64,000 bases of DNA from Acidobacteriota bacterium (GCA_021791875.1 JAJYVU010000006.1:1-64000); one strand, 5' to 3'. Positions 17,154 through 26,568 are shown, numbered from the stretch's first letter. Numbers and translations: made by a program. Notes: a model not told the origin generated them from the letters alone.

Positions 17154-18530
17154 TCAGGCCCCATTCGCCTGATGATTGCGTTCTTTCTCGCGCTCGAAGA
17201 ACCGTTCCATAAACTTCGTATCGAATTCCCCGGCCCGGAACTCAGGATCGGCGAAGATCTTCTGATGCAGCGGAATCGTCGTATGAATCCCCTGCACCAC
17301 GAACATTTCCAGCGCCCGCTGCATCCGGTTCATCGCCTCTTCGCGATCCTTGCCATGCGTAATCAGCTTGGCGATCAGCGAGTCGTAATACGGCGGCACC
17401 ACACCCTCCGAGTACTGGGCAGTATCCACCCGCACTCCGTTGCCGCCCGGCACGTTGAAGGCCGTAATCTTGCCCGCCGAAGGTGTGAACTTTTCCGGGT
17501 GCTCCGCATTGATCCGGCACTCAATCGCATGCCCGCGAATCGGCACCACATCAGGCAGAATACTCCCCAGCTTCTCGCCCGCCGCAATCAGCAGCTGCGA
17601 TTTCACCAGGTCCAGCCCCGTCACCAGCTCCGTCACCGGATGCTCCACCTGGATGCGGGTATTCATTTCGATGAAGTACAGCTTGCCGTCCTCATCCATC
17701 AGAAACTCGACCGTCCCGGCATTCTGGTAGCCGACGGCCTCCAGCGACCGCTTCAGCGTCTTGCCCATTTCCTCGCGGATCTTCGGCGTCACCTTCAGCG
17801 ATGGCGCCTCTTCAATCAGCTTCTGGTGCCGCCGCTGGATCGAGCACTCGCGCTCGCCCAAGGACACCACGTTCCCATGCTCATCGGCCAGCACCTGGAA
17901 CTCAATATGCCGCGGCCGCTCGATGAACTTCTCCATGTAAAGCTCGCCGTTGCCGAATGCATTCGCCGCCTCTGTGCTCGCCGCATGGAAGAGCCCCGGC
18001 AGCTCTTCAGGCGTGCGGATGATCCGCATCCCGCGCCCGCCGCCGCCGGCCTTCGCCTTCAGAATCACCGGGAACCCAACCGTCTTCGCCCACTCCAGCG
18101 CCTCTTCCGCGGATGCTAGAATCCCATCCGACCCCGGCAAAATCGGCACCTTGGCCTTCTTCATCGTCTGCCGCGCGCGTTCCTTCTCGCCCATCAGGCG
18201 CGTCACGTCAGGCGGAGGCCCAATAAACTTGATGTTCGACGCCCGGCAAACCTCGGCAAAATTCGCATTCTCGCTCAGCAGACCGTAGCCGGGATGGATC
18301 GCATCCACATCCGCAATCTCGGCCGCACTGATCACTGCCGGCACGTTCAGATAGCTGTCCGCCGACCGGGGAGGCCCAATGCAGATCGCCTCATCGGCAA
18401 ACCGCACGTGAAGCGAATGCCGATCCGCCTCGCTGTAGATGGCGACCGTCCGTATCCCGAGTTCCTTGCACGCGCATATCACGCGCAGGGCAATTTCGCC
18501 GCGATTGGCGATAAGCACTTTTCGAAACAT
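17154..18530 (-). CDS. accC: Acetyl-CoA carboxylase biotin carboxylase subunit
   Basis: AccC carboxylates biotin on AccB using ATP and bicarbonate, in the first step of fatty-acid synthesis. The 458-residue length is typical. It has the N-terminal [17 protein letters not shown], the ATP-grasp glycine loop [11 protein letters not shown], the biotin-carboxylase motif [16 protein letters not shown] and the C-terminal domain with [10 protein letters not shown]. It follows accB by 49 bp. Upstream in the same run is an Xaa-Pro peptidase gene, an order also known from firmicutes. Confidence 0.96.
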   Translation of the reverse strand: MFRKVLIANRGEIALRVICACKELGIRTVAIYSEADRHSLHVRFADEAICIGPPRSADSYLNVPAVISAAEIADVDAIHPGYGLLSENANFAEVCRASNIKFIGPPPDVTRLMGEKERARQTMKKAKVPILPGSDGILASAEEALEWAKTVGFPVILKAKAGGGGRGMRIIRTPEELPGLFHAASTEAANAFGNGELYMEKFIERPRHIEFQVLADEHGNVVSLGERECSIQRRHQKLIEEAPSLKVTPKIREEMGKTLKRSLEAVGYQNAGTVEFLMDEDGKLYFIEMNTRIQVEHPVTELVTGLDLVKSQLLIAAGEKLGSILPDVVPIRGHAIECRINAEHPEKFTPSAGKITAFNVPGGNGVRVDTAQYSEGVVPPYYDSLIAKLITHGKDREEAMNRMQRALEMFVVQGIHTTIPLHQKIFADPEFRAGEFDTKFMERFFEREKERNHQANGA

Positions 18531-18579
18531 GATCCCTTACTTACGGCTCCGGATTTAAAGTCTGCTGACTCGAGGCTGA

Positions 18580-19110
18580 TTAGACTTTCTTAAGCGCAAA
18601 CAGTGGCTGGCCATACTCCACCGGCTGTCCATTCTGCACCAGGCGCTTCACCACCTCGCCTGCCGCATCCGACTCAATCTCGTTCATCAGCTTCATGGCT
18701 TCCACAATGCACAGCACCTGCCCATTCTCCACGCGGTCGCCAATCTTTACGAAGGCACTCGCTCCCGGCGAAGGCGATTCGTAAAACGTCCCCACAATCG
18801 GCGACTTCACAATATGAAGATCAGCCTCTTCGCTCGCCTCGGCGCTGGAAGAAACCTCCGCACTCGCGTGCATCTGCGGCGCTACGCTCGGCACGGGTAC
18901 ATGCACCGGCGGCGCCACCGCACCAGCCGGGGATTGCATCGCCAGCAACCGCGCCAGGCTGGCTACATCCATGCCTGGCTGCGCGGTCTGCTCGCCGCCA
19001 AACTTCACGCTCACCTTCAGGTCGCCGCGCTCCAGCGCAAACTCACCAATCTGGTTTTCCTTGAGGAACTCGATCAGTTCTTTGAGTTGTTCCAACTCTT
19101 CCGGATTCAT
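18580..19110 (-). CDS. accB: Acetyl-CoA carboxylase biotin carboxyl carrier protein
   Basis: BCCP carries the biotin cofactor of acetyl-CoA carboxylase. The 176-residue product has the N-terminal dimerisation helix ([19 protein letters not shown]), a Pro/Ala/Ser-rich linker (about 60-95), and a C-terminal biotinyl domain with the modified lysine in [10 protein letters not shown]. It sits between the peptidase gene (26 bp upstream) and accC (49 bp downstream). Confidence 0.96.
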   Translation of the reverse strand: MNPEELEQLKELIEFLKENQIGEFALERGDLKVSVKFGGEQTAQPGMDVASLARLLAMQSPAGAVAPPVHVPVPSVAPQMHASAEVSSSAEASEEADLHIVKSPIVGTFYESPSPGASAFVKIGDRVENGQVLCIVEAMKLMNEIESDAAGEVVKRLVQNGQPVEYGQPLFALKKV

Positions 19111-19136
19111 CGTCTCTCTTCAGCCTCGATCAAGGT

Positions 19137-20222
19137 CTACAGTTGCATCCATGCTTTGGTTGCTGGCGTCAGTACTTCGCCGCCAGTAGCCGTTACGGCC
19201 ACCATATCTTCGATGCGAATGCCGAATTTCCCCGGCATGTAAACACCGGGCTCAACCGTAACCACCATGCCCGGCCTCAACTTCGTTTCCTGCCCCGCGC
19301 CCAGACGCGGCGGCTCATGAATCTCAATCCCCACGCCGTGCCCGGTCGAGTGCGTAAAGTACTGCGCCAGATCTGCCTGCCGCAACACACTCCGCGCTGC
19401 CTCATCCACCTCTGCGCAGGTTACCCCCGGCCGAATCGCGGCCACCGCAGCCTGCTGCGCAGCCAGCACAGCGTCATACACGTCCTGCTCCTCACGGCTG
19501 GCGCGCCCAACGTGCACGGTGCGCGTCATGTCAGAGCAATAACCCTTGAGAATAACACCGAAGTCCAGCGTTACGAATCCCTTACGCGGTACCTTCGCTT
19601 CCGATGCCTTCCCGTGCGGCATCGAAGAACGCACCCCCGAGGCCACTATCGTGTCAAATGACATCCCATCCACGCCCAGGTTCCTCGCAAAGAACTCCAG
19701 GTCCGCCGCCACCTCAAACTCGGTCCTGCCGGCCCGGATATGAGGCACGATCATATCGAACAGCTTGCAGCCCACCGCAGCCGCATGACTCATCAGCAAC
19801 AACTCATCCCCGTCTTTGATGAGACGCATGTTCATCACCAGCGGTTCTGTCACCGGCTGGAAATACCGCTGACGGCCGCGCCGCGGTATCGCCTCGCGAT
19901 ACGCCTCTAGATCGGCAATCGTCGTATGCGCAGGATCAAACCCGGCGCTCTCGGCCTGTTCGCTGACCCAGGCCGCGGCTTCCTTCACCGTCGATTTCTC
20001 GGCGATCACCACCGTCGCGCCCTTCACTTCCTGCTGTGCCTGAAGCGTATAGCGCCCATCGGTAAACAGGGCTGCCTTGTGCTGGGTCACAACCAGCACG
20101 GCGCTTGACCCGCTGAACCCGCTCAGATAGCGGACATCAGGCAGATGAGTAATCCACAATGCTTCGATTTGGTGCTTTTGCAGCGCGCGCCGCAGCTTCC
20201 GGATTCGGCCAACATGATTCAT
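19137..20222 (-). CDS. Xaa-Pro peptidase (M24 family aminopeptidase P / prolidase type)
   Basis: A creatinase/aminopeptidase-fold metallopeptidase of about 361 residues removing the N-terminal residue before proline, or cleaving Xaa-Pro dipeptides. The metal-binding set is visible: LDFGVILKGYCSDMTRT (two Asp), HSTGHGVGIEIHEPP (His), a Glu in VTVEPGVY and the last Glu in IRIEDMV. The N-terminal domain has the motif HLPDVRYLSGFSGSSAV. The ATG at 20222 is supported by the family N-terminus; 20270 is an alternative. It is the first gene of the run to accB-accC. Confidence 0.9.
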   Translation of the reverse strand: MNHVGRIRKLRRALQKHQIEALWITHLPDVRYLSGFSGSSAVLVVTQHKAALFTDGRYTLQAQQEVKGATVVIAEKSTVKEAAAWVSEQAESAGFDPAHTTIADLEAYREAIPRRGRQRYFQPVTEPLVMNMRLIKDGDELLLMSHAAAVGCKLFDMIVPHIRAGRTEFEVAADLEFFARNLGVDGMSFDTIVASGVRSSMPHGKASEAKVPRKGFVTLDFGVILKGYCSDMTRTVHVGRASREEQDVYDAVLAAQQAAVAAIRPGVTCAEVDEAARSVLRQADLAQYFTHSTGHGVGIEIHEPPRLGAGQETKLRPGMVVTVEPGVYMPGKFGIRIEDMVAVTATGGEVLTPATKAWMQL

Positions 20223-20284
20223 CTCAACGATCTTACATTCCCCATTCCACTCACCGGAAGCGATTCGCATCTCGCAACACCGAT

Positions 20285-20902
20285 TCACTTCCTCGCTTCC
20301 ACTCCATACTTCGCCGCCAGCGCCGGAACCGCCGTCCGTTCGCGCTCCTTCACCTTCCGCGCAGGCATCCCGGCATAAATACCAAACGGTTCCAGGTCTT
20401 TCGTTGCAACTGACCCCAGCGCCAGAATCGCACCATCCCCTACATTCACGCCGGGACTCACCGTCGCCCGCGCGCACACCCACGCATATGCTCCGACCGT
20501 CATCGGATATGACACCAGCCGAAACGAAGGTTCGTTATACAGGTGCGTCGCCCCGCACAAATACGCTCCCTGCGAAATCACCGCATGCGAACCGATCGTC
20601 AGCAGCGAAGGGTTGTAAAGCTCCGCGTCATCGCCCACAGCCACGGCATCTTCGCAGACCAGGTTCCATGGTGCCCACAGCCGGCACTTAGGGTAGAAGT
20701 GGCAGTCCGGAGCCAGCTTCGCCCCAAATAACTGCAGCAGCATCGCTCGCCACGCATGCATGGGGCGTGGGCTGGGACGGAACAGCAGCACATAGATCAC
20801 CTGCCAGAGAGCGCGATGGAGCCTGTTCGACAACGGAAACGCAGCTTGCAGCATCGGATCTTCCGGTTTCAGGCTCTGACCTTTGGGACCTCTGTCATTC
20901 AT
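20285..20902 (-). CDS. WcaF-type acetyltransferase (left-handed beta-helix)
   Basis: The 205-residue protein resembles the putative colanic-acid acetyltransferases of the WcaF/NodL group, which O-acetylate sugars using acetyl-CoA. Typical features are the N-terminal SNRLHRALWQVIYVLLFRPSPRPMH region, then hexapeptide-repeat rungs ending in ILALGSVATKDLEPFGIYAGMPARKVKER. It follows the GMC oxidoreductase gene by 12 bp and so is probably translated from the same transcript. No polysaccharide gene cluster accompanies it. Confidence 0.82.
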   Translation of the reverse strand: MNDRGPKGQSLKPEDPMLQAAFPLSNRLHRALWQVIYVLLFRPSPRPMHAWRAMLLQLFGAKLAPDCHFYPKCRLWAPWNLVCEDAVAVGDDAELYNPSLLTIGSHAVISQGAYLCGATHLYNEPSFRLVSYPMTVGAYAWVCARATVSPGVNVGDGAILALGSVATKDLEPFGIYAGMPARKVKERERTAVPALAAKYGVEARK

Positions 20903-20914
20903 CTCTCAAACCAT

Positions 20915-22501
20915 TCATGCCGCGCCTGAGGACTGCGTCAGCGCCTCGGCCTTGCGCAGCGCCAGCGCCATCATCGTAAACGTTGGATTCGAACTGCCGC
21001 CCGTCGGGAATACCGAGCAGCTCACCACGTGGAGATTATCAATTCCATGAACCCTCAGGTCCGGACCGACAACGCTTCGCTTGGGATCTGTTCCCATCCG
21101 TGTACCGCCCATCATGTGGTAAGTATCCGTCGCTGCAGTCACAAATCCCTCGTACGAGTCCAGCACATCACGGTTCCAACAGGGTCTGGCTACTCCATTT
21201 TCTCGCAGCACGCGGTCCACCACCCCGGCGTACTCACGCGCCGTCTGGTGCTCCTCACGCGAAATTCTCCACTGCACAACCGCCTTCCTCATCCTCAGCG
21301 CATCTTCCTGGTCAGAGAGCCTGACCCGGCTCTCCGCATCCGGCTTCTGCTCGACATCCAGATGAAGTGCCATCCTCGCACGCGGACTGACCCAACGCCG
21401 GTGACGCACCTGCATCCCGTACACGATCCTCGCCAGGTCCAGTGAATCAGCGGGTAGGCCGGCCGCCTCAGTCCAAATCTGGCCATTCAGTTTTCCGCGC
21501 TGCATTTTCTGCAGCAGACTGCGCAGTCGCGCCACTCCTGACCCTTCCGGTTCTTCGATCGGGAAATGCGCCATCACTGAAAGCAATCCCAGCCGCTCCC
21601 GCAGCCCTTGGGTTGCTTCCAGCTTGGCCGTGTGCAACGTCCGGCTTTTGATCCACGGAGCAAACCACCGCACGATACGCTCACGATCTTCCGCCCGAAA
21701 TTCCGCCGCGCGCACGCCCACGTGGTCATGAAAATACCGGCCAACCTGGTCGAACTCATTACCCACACCCGGCCCGCAGTCGCTCGTCGATGCCAGTAAT
21801 AGCCGGCTCGTTTCAATTGTCCCCGAGCAAATCACAAAGGCGCCTGCGCGGAACACGAATTTCTCTCCGCCATAATTCATCGCTTCCACCGCCACCGCCG
21901 CCTTGCCATCCGGGCTCAGGCGAATCGACACCGCATTCGCGTGGAAATAAATTGTGATCCGCCGATCGCTCAGGCAATCCGCGCCGAGTGTCTTTGCCAG
22001 ATTGCGCCGCGAGAATGGAGCCCATTTCGAGAAGCGCAGTCGCACGTCGCACGAGGCAAACGGCGCTTGTGCGCCAAACTCCTGCAATAGCTCATCGGTG
22101 AACGGCGTCGATACTGCTCCCAACACATTCAGAACTTCTTCGTAATAGGGCGCAATCTCGTCCGTCCTGAGTGGCCATTCCGGCAAACCAAGCGCAACAG
22201 GTGGATGCAGCACATCCTCCGTATAGGGCAACAACTGTCCGCCCCAGCGCGTCGACGATCCTCCGAATGTTCTGAACCGCCCCTCCCTGATTCCCGTGTG
22301 GAGCTTCCCCGTAGACATCGCGTCGTAGAGCTTCTGGCTGCGATCCTCAAGCTCAGTACCGCCCGCCTCCAGCAGGTGAACCTCCCCACCTCGCTTTGCA
22401 AGACGGGAGGCAAGTAACAACCCCGCAATCCCCCCGCCAACAATGCAAAACTGCGATCGGAACTCGCCCGGAAGCCCCTGGTTGTCAAGGTCAACCTGCA
22501 T
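20915..22501 (-). CDS. GMC-family FAD-dependent oxidoreductase
   Basis: The 528-residue protein has the N-terminal FAD-binding motif (IVGGGIAGLLLASRLAKRGG), an ADP-ribose contact (LLEAGG), a GTIETSRLLL segment and a C-terminal GMC-C domain with YHMMGGTRMG and VFPTGGSSNPTFTMMALALR. Such enzymes oxidise primary or secondary hydroxyls of sugars, alcohols or sterols. No signal peptide is seen, so it is cytoplasmic. The acetyltransferase gene is next downstream and an aldo/keto reductase gene is divergent 42 bp away, hinting at a joint sugar or small-molecule modification pathway. Confidence 0.85.
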   Translation of the reverse strand: MQVDLDNQGLPGEFRSQFCIVGGGIAGLLLASRLAKRGGEVHLLEAGGTELEDRSQKLYDAMSTGKLHTGIREGRFRTFGGSSTRWGGQLLPYTEDVLHPPVALGLPEWPLRTDEIAPYYEEVLNVLGAVSTPFTDELLQEFGAQAPFASCDVRLRFSKWAPFSRRNLAKTLGADCLSDRRITIYFHANAVSIRLSPDGKAAVAVEAMNYGGEKFVFRAGAFVICSGTIETSRLLLASTSDCGPGVGNEFDQVGRYFHDHVGVRAAEFRAEDRERIVRWFAPWIKSRTLHTAKLEATQGLRERLGLLSVMAHFPIEEPEGSGVARLRSLLQKMQRGKLNGQIWTEAAGLPADSLDLARIVYGMQVRHRRWVSPRARMALHLDVEQKPDAESRVRLSDQEDALRMRKAVVQWRISREEHQTAREYAGVVDRVLRENGVARPCWNRDVLDSYEGFVTAATDTYHMMGGTRMGTDPKRSVVGPDLRVHGIDNLHVVSCSVFPTGGSSNPTFTMMALALRKAEALTQSSGAA

Positions 22502-22543
22502 AGTACCCTTACTCTAGCAGGCGAGTCACGCTGGAGTTAAAGC

Positions 22544-23542
22544 ATGCAAAGGATCGTACTCGGCAACTCAGGAATCACCTCATCCGTGCTTGGCTTCGGC
22601 TGTTCTGCGCTGCTGGGGCGCTGCGGACGATCAGAATCCCTGCGCGCCCTGCACGCGGCCTGGAATGCAGGCATTACTCTCTACGACACCGCCCGCTCCT
22701 ATGGCTACGGAGAATCCGAAGCTCTCCTCGGCGAATTCCTCCATGGACGCCGCGACCAGGCGGTAATAACAACCAAATTCGGCATCGTACCCTCCAGGCA
22801 GCAGCTTTGGAAGCGTGCTGCTAAGCCCGTGGCGCGCGCGCTCTTGAAGGTCGCGCCCCGTGCCCGCTCAGCAGTCCGTCGCGGAGCCGCGGCACAGATG
22901 ACGGCGAATCAGTTCAGCATCGCCGTCTTGCATCAAAGCGTCGAGCAAAGTCTCAGAAAACTCCGTACGGATTATGTCGACTTCCTCTTCATGCACGCCG
23001 CGCCCCTGGATGCACTCCACAACGACGAACTGCTCGCCGCCATGCAAAAACTCGTCCTCGATGGCAAAGTGCGCGTCGCCGGAATTTCTGCTGACCCTCC
23101 CGTCATTCAGGCGTCTCTCGCTGCACAGCGTCAGCCGCTGCGCGCCATGCAGTTCCCCTGTAATCTCTTCGACTTCTCCGCCCTCAGCCATCTTGCGCGA
23201 CACCCGCAACAGGGATATGCGTTCATGGCAAATCACCCTTTCGGCGGCGTCCAGCGCGCACGGATAACACAGGCCACCATCGCGCATCTTGCTGGTGCAG
23301 AAAGCACCCCCGCCTCACTCCGGGAGAAACTTCAGGCTCCCGGTGCGCTGGCCGATACTGTCTTGAATGCAATTCTGCGAGGAACCGGGGTTCACGTCGT
23401 ACTGCCTGCAATGATGAAACCCCATCATCTCCAGCAGAACGTTCAAGCCGTAAACCAGTCTCGATTTACGAGGGAAGATCTGGAGTGGCTCCGCGATACT
23501 CTTCCGCGGGAAGCCCGTCATGAAATCAATCAAAGCGCTTAG
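22544..23542 (+). CDS. Aldo/keto reductase
   Basis: The 332-residue (alpha/beta)8 NADPH-dependent reductase shows the tetrad positions: D and Y in LYDTARSYGYGE, Lys in ITTKFGI and His in FLFMHAAP. The start is ATG at 22544 with GGAG upstream. The gap of 42 bp to the divergent GMC gene must hold both promoters. Its stop overlaps that of the convergent HTH gene. Confidence 0.85.
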   Translation: MQRIVLGNSGITSSVLGFGCSALLGRCGRSESLRALHAAWNAGITLYDTARSYGYGESEALLGEFLHGRRDQAVITTKFGIVPSRQQLWKRAAKPVARALLKVAPRARSAVRRGAAAQMTANQFSIAVLHQSVEQSLRKLRTDYVDFLFMHAAPLDALHNDELLAAMQKLVLDGKVRVAGISADPPVIQASLAAQRQPLRAMQFPCNLFDFSALSHLARHPQQGYAFMANHPFGGVQRARITQATIAHLAGAESTPASLREKLQAPGALADTVLNAILRGTGVHVVLPAMMKPHHLQQNVQAVNQSRFTREDLEWLRDTLPREARHEINQSA

Positions 23543-23829
23543 GACTTCACGCGCCGGGCTCTCGTCTCCGGCCGCCCCGCGCCCCGCACAGGCTTTTTCT
23601 GCCGGGGTTTCACCGCGACAGGCTCCGTCTCGATACCCGATTGCCGATCCATCCACTCATCCAGCCGCGACTTCTTGAAGCGCCACCGGTTGCCCAGCTT
23701 GAACGCCGGAATAAATGCCTCCGAGGCGTACTTGTACAGCGTATCCGGGCTGATGCCCAGATACTCTGACGCCTGGCGGATGTCCATGACTTCACGAAAC
23801 TCCTGGCTACGGCCTGCGGAACTCTTCAT
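23539..23829 (-). CDS. Excisionase-family helix-turn-helix DNA-binding protein
   Basis: The 96-residue protein has an N-terminal HTH_17/MerR-like DNA-binding domain (IRQASEYLGISPDTLYKYASE, then FKLGNRWRFKKSRLDEWM) and a basic Pro/Arg/Lys tail. It resembles excisionase or regulatory single-domain proteins; no phage genes flank it, so a regulatory role is more likely than excision. The ATG at 23829 has GAGGG upstream. It overlaps the aldo/keto reductase gene tail to tail by 4 bp. Confidence 0.75.
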   Translation of the reverse strand: MKSSAGRSQEFREVMDIRQASEYLGISPDTLYKYASEAFIPAFKLGNRWRFKKSRLDEWMDRQSGIETEPVAVKPRQKKPVRGAGRPETRARRVKS

Positions 23830-24067
23830 CGTGGTGCCCTCGGTAAACGCAAAGACAACTGGCGCTTCGTTTTCCGGGCGGACTGCAAAATTCGTCCGGC
23901 TCCCTGCTTATAACCCCGAGCCTAAGCCGCTTTCAAGAAAATTGCACCAGATTCGACGTGGTTTTCTGGTTTCCCCCCGGGTTTTTCGGGGCTTTTTCGC
24001 CTTTTTCATTGGAATTTTCTTCGGCCACGGCCGCGGCAACCAGTCCGGAAATGCCCCAAAAAGCAAA
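23830..24067. other. Intergenic region between HTH gene and pfkA terminator
   Basis: These bases carry no gene. There are T-rich stretches near 23985-24010, with the CCCCGGG-TTTTT-CGGGG arrangement that could work as a weak plus-strand terminator. The HTH promoter should lie in its left part. Confidence 0.35.
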
Positions 24068-24091
24068 AGCCAGCCCCTCAGGAGGCTGGCT
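24068..24091 (-). terminator. Rho-independent terminator of the phosphofructokinase gene
   Basis: AGCCAGCC (24068-24075) pairs with GGCTGGCT (24084-24091) around an 8-nt loop. On the minus strand TTTGCTTTTT follows directly, fitting a functional terminator 50 bp after the stop codon. Confidence 0.8.
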
Positions 24092-24141
24092 CTTCCATGT
24101 TGGTCGGCAATCTATGGATCAGACCTCCGGCCGAAGCCCAA

Positions 24142-25179
24142 CTACACCTTCGGTTCCAGACCATCCAGAATGCCCAGGAACTCCGCATCGAGCTGCCGGT
24201 TCTTCGCAATTGCGTCAGCCAGCGGAATATCCTCGATGTGCGTCCCATGCAGCACCACCAGGCGGCCGAACTTCTTCTGGTGGACCAGGTCGATCGCAGC
24301 GAGTCCGTAACGGGTCGCCAGCATGCGGTCGTAAGCTGTCGGCTTGCCGCCGCGCTGCGTATGTCCCAGGTTCACCGAGCGCGTCTCATAACCGGTCCGC
24401 TTCTCGATCTCCTCGGCCAGCAGCGCACCAATCCCGCTCAGTCGCGCGTGACCAAACGAATCCACCGCGGTGCCATGCGTCGCCTGCGCACCCGAGTCAG
24501 GCAGTTTCGCTCCCTCGGCCACGACGACAATGCCGTACTTCTTGTCGTTGTCATGATTGTGCTTCAGCAGCTTGCATACGTGATCCAGATCAATCGGCTG
24601 CTCCGGCACCAGGATCGCGTGTGCGCCCCCGGCAACGCCGGCAGTCAACGCAATCCAGCCCGCATCGCGCCCCATCACCTCGCATACAATCACGCGGTTG
24701 TGCGCCTCCGCAGTGGTATGCAGCCGGTCGATCGCCTCGGTGGCAATCGAAACTGCCGTATCAAAACCAAAGCACGCGTCTGTGCCGTTCAGGTCGTTGT
24801 CAATCGTCTTTGGCACGCCTACGCCCGGCACGCCCGCCTCGATCAGCGCATTCGTTACGGACTGGGTATCGTCCCCGCCAATCGCAATCAGGGCATCCAG
24901 ATTGTTGGCCTTCAGCGTGGCCACGCACTTCTCGATGCCACCCTCGATCTTGCGCACGTTCGTCCGCGAGGTCCGCAGAATCGTGCCACCCAGCGGCATA
25001 ATGCCATCCACCTTCTCCAGTGTCAGCGGTATCGTATTGTTCTCGAGTACCCCGCGCCAGCCCTCCACGAAGCCGACAAATTCGTCTCCGTACTGCTGGA
25101 TTCCCTTCTTCACCGCTGCGTGAATAACCGCGTTCAATCCCGGGCAATCGCCTCCACCTGTCAAAATACCGACGCGCAT
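24142..25179 (-). CDS. pfp: Phosphofructokinase, residues of the PPi-dependent type
   Basis: The 345-residue protein phosphorylates fructose 6-phosphate at C1 in glycolysis. The fold motifs are present: ILTGGGDCPGLNAVI, GGDDT at 101-105, PKTIDND at 123-129 and CEVMGRDAGWIA. Two residues separate ATP from pyrophosphate donors in this family: Asp (not Gly) at position 104 and Lys (not Gly) at 124. Both have the pyrophosphate form here, so a reversible PPi-dependent enzyme is predicted. The ATG at 25179 gives the conserved N-terminus. It is divergent from the CDGSH gene. Confidence 0.85.
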   Translation of the reverse strand: MRVGILTGGGDCPGLNAVIHAAVKKGIQQYGDEFVGFVEGWRGVLENNTIPLTLEKVDGIMPLGGTILRTSRTNVRKIEGGIEKCVATLKANNLDALIAIGGDDTQSVTNALIEAGVPGVGVPKTIDNDLNGTDACFGFDTAVSIATEAIDRLHTTAEAHNRVIVCEVMGRDAGWIALTAGVAGGAHAILVPEQPIDLDHVCKLLKHNHDNDKKYGIVVVAEGAKLPDSGAQATHGTAVDSFGHARLSGIGALLAEEIEKRTGYETRSVNLGHTQRGGKPTAYDRMLATRYGLAAIDLVHQKKFGRLVVLHGTHIEDIPLADAIAKNRQLDAEFLGILDGLEPKV

Positions 25180-25357
25180 CGCTTTTGTTCTCTCCTGGTT
25201 TTTTAGGGATGTATCTTTGGTGGGAACCACTCGTTTACCGTCACATGGCCCCAACTGGCATCATAGTTCATCAGGCAGGCAATCGCAGAATCCCCCTGTG
25301 CCCTCCGTCCTGCCTGTAGACTTGAAAAGCAAATTGAATTTCTCTCAGGAGCATCCA

Positions 25358-25573
25358 ATGTCTGAAACGAAAATCATCGTTCGTCCGAATGGCCCGCTGC
25401 GTGTCGAAGGCGCCGTAAAGCTTGTCGACTCCGAAGGTGGCGAATGGAACGTTGCCGATAAGCCCGCGTTTTCGCTCTGCCGCTGCGGCCATTCAGCCAA
25501 CAAGCCCTTCTGCGACGGATCGCACAACAAGTTCGGCTTCCAGGACGAAGCCAAGGCGCCCCAGCAGTCCTGA
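25358..25573 (+). CDS. CDGSH iron-sulfur domain protein
   Basis: A 71-residue protein with one CDGSH domain, which binds a [2Fe-2S] cluster by three cysteines and one histidine: C41, C43, C52 and H56 in CRCGHSANKPFCDGSH. The N-terminal part (IIVRPNGPLRVEGAVKLVD) is the usual bacterial lead-in. Electron transfer or cluster storage is proposed for the family; its partner is unknown. AGGAG precedes the ATG at 25358. Monocistronic; a terminator hairpin follows. Confidence 0.92.
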   Translation: MSETKIIVRPNGPLRVEGAVKLVDSEGGEWNVADKPAFSLCRCGHSANKPFCDGSHNKFGFQDEAKAPQQS

Positions 25574-25594
25574 AGCCGCTGCTGCATCCTCTAC

Positions 25595-25638
25595 GCTCCT
25601 GCCCGCTTTGGATTTCCCCTTGCATGCGCGGCAGGAGC
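25595..25638 (+). terminator. Terminator of the CDGSH gene
   Basis: GCTCCTGCC (25595-25603) pairs with GGCAGGAGC (25630-25638), with a 26-nt intervening loop, followed by TTTTGATTCTT. It lies 22 bp after the CDGSH stop codon, between convergent genes. Confidence 0.65.
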
Positions 25639-25677
25639 TTTTGATTCTTCCAATTTCGGTCAGGCCAGATCAGCCTT

Positions 25678-26568
25678 TCACTGCGTCGGCACCGCGAAAC
25701 TCAGCCCCGCCTGCGCCGCGGCCTTTTCCGTCGCCGGCAGATTGATCTCGCTCAGCGGAATATTCACCTCATGTCCGCTCGCCGCACCATCCAGATCCAT
25801 CAGCGCCTGCGGGGTCAGCGCATAGTTTCGAACCTTCCGCCTGGAACCGTTCTTCATCACGATCGTCAGCACCGGTTCGCGGCTTTGGATCACGTTTGGC
25901 GCTGAAGCCGGTAGGCTCGATTCGGCTCGCCCTCCGCCCCGATACGCCGGCCGGTTGCCGGAAGGCGCCGACGCCAATGACGGCCTCCTCATAGCCGCAA
26001 AGTCACGTGTCTGGGGCGACGGCCGTTCCGCCTTCATGCTCCGCCCCGAGGCGGAAGAACTTCGTGCGCTACCTCGGACCGAAGGCTCCGTCCCGTATCC
26101 GCTGTCATAGAAATACGGCACCGCGTATCCTGCCCCGGAGCCGTATTCTGGCCGATACTCATGCCGGTGATGTTCCCGGCGACCCGGGCTGAATCCGCTA
26201 CCCTGTTGTCCTGATTCTGTCGGCTGGCCCTCGTTCCCCGAGGAATGCGATGGCGTCACGAACGGAGCAATCACCCCCGGTGTCGGTGCAATACTCTGCC
26301 CCATCGGAATCACAGCCTGCCCGGGCGGAATCACCATCTGCCCCGGGGCCGTCACCATTTGCCCGGGACCGGTCACCATCTGGCCAGGAGTTGAGACCAT
26401 CTGCCCCGGCGCGGACACAAACTGGTCAGGAACCGGCGCGCTGTTCCTCACCGGACGCGCCCCCTGCCCATGATCCTCGTGTGCGCCATAGCTCTGCGCA
26501 CACAACTGCGGAGCCGCCAATGTAACCGCGACGCAACCAAGTACCGCAAGTGTCAACAACCTGCGCAT
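25678..26568 (-). CDS. Secreted protein with Pro-Gly-Gln heptapeptide repeats
   Basis: The 296-residue product has a signal peptide (MRRLLTLAVLGCVAVTLAAPQLCAQ), then about seven heptapeptide repeats (residues 46-94, consensus xPGQMVx), a long low-complexity Gly/Ser/Arg-rich middle, and a C-terminal module around 225-296 (VLTIVMKNGSRRKVRNYALTP and VNIPLSEINLPAT). I do not recognise the family; the C-terminal part looks like a small beta-domain anchoring an otherwise disordered secreted protein. It stands alone between convergent CDGSH and the amino-acid permease gene. Confidence 0.65.
   Translation of the reverse strand: MRRLLTLAVLGCVAVTLAAPQLCAQSYGAHEDHGQGARPVRNSAPVPDQFVSAPGQMVSTPGQMVTGPGQMVTAPGQMVIPPGQAVIPMGQSIAPTPGVIAPFVTPSHSSGNEGQPTESGQQGSGFSPGRREHHRHEYRPEYGSGAGYAVPYFYDSGYGTEPSVRGSARSSSASGRSMKAERPSPQTRDFAAMRRPSLASAPSGNRPAYRGGGRAESSLPASAPNVIQSREPVLTIVMKNGSRRKVRNYALTPQALMDLDGAASGHEVNIPLSEINLPATEKAAAQAGLSFAVPTQ
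26287..26433 (-). repeat. 21-bp tandem repeat coding for PGQMV heptapeptides
   Basis: Six good and one degenerate 7-residue units (xPGQMVx) follow one another at residues 46-94 of the secreted protein. The DNA is a tandem array of 21-bp units on the minus strand. Confidence 0.8.

Noticed and set aside
23539-23829. Prophage or integrative element marked by the excisionase-like protein
   Set aside because: No integrase, attachment repeats or phage genes flank it.
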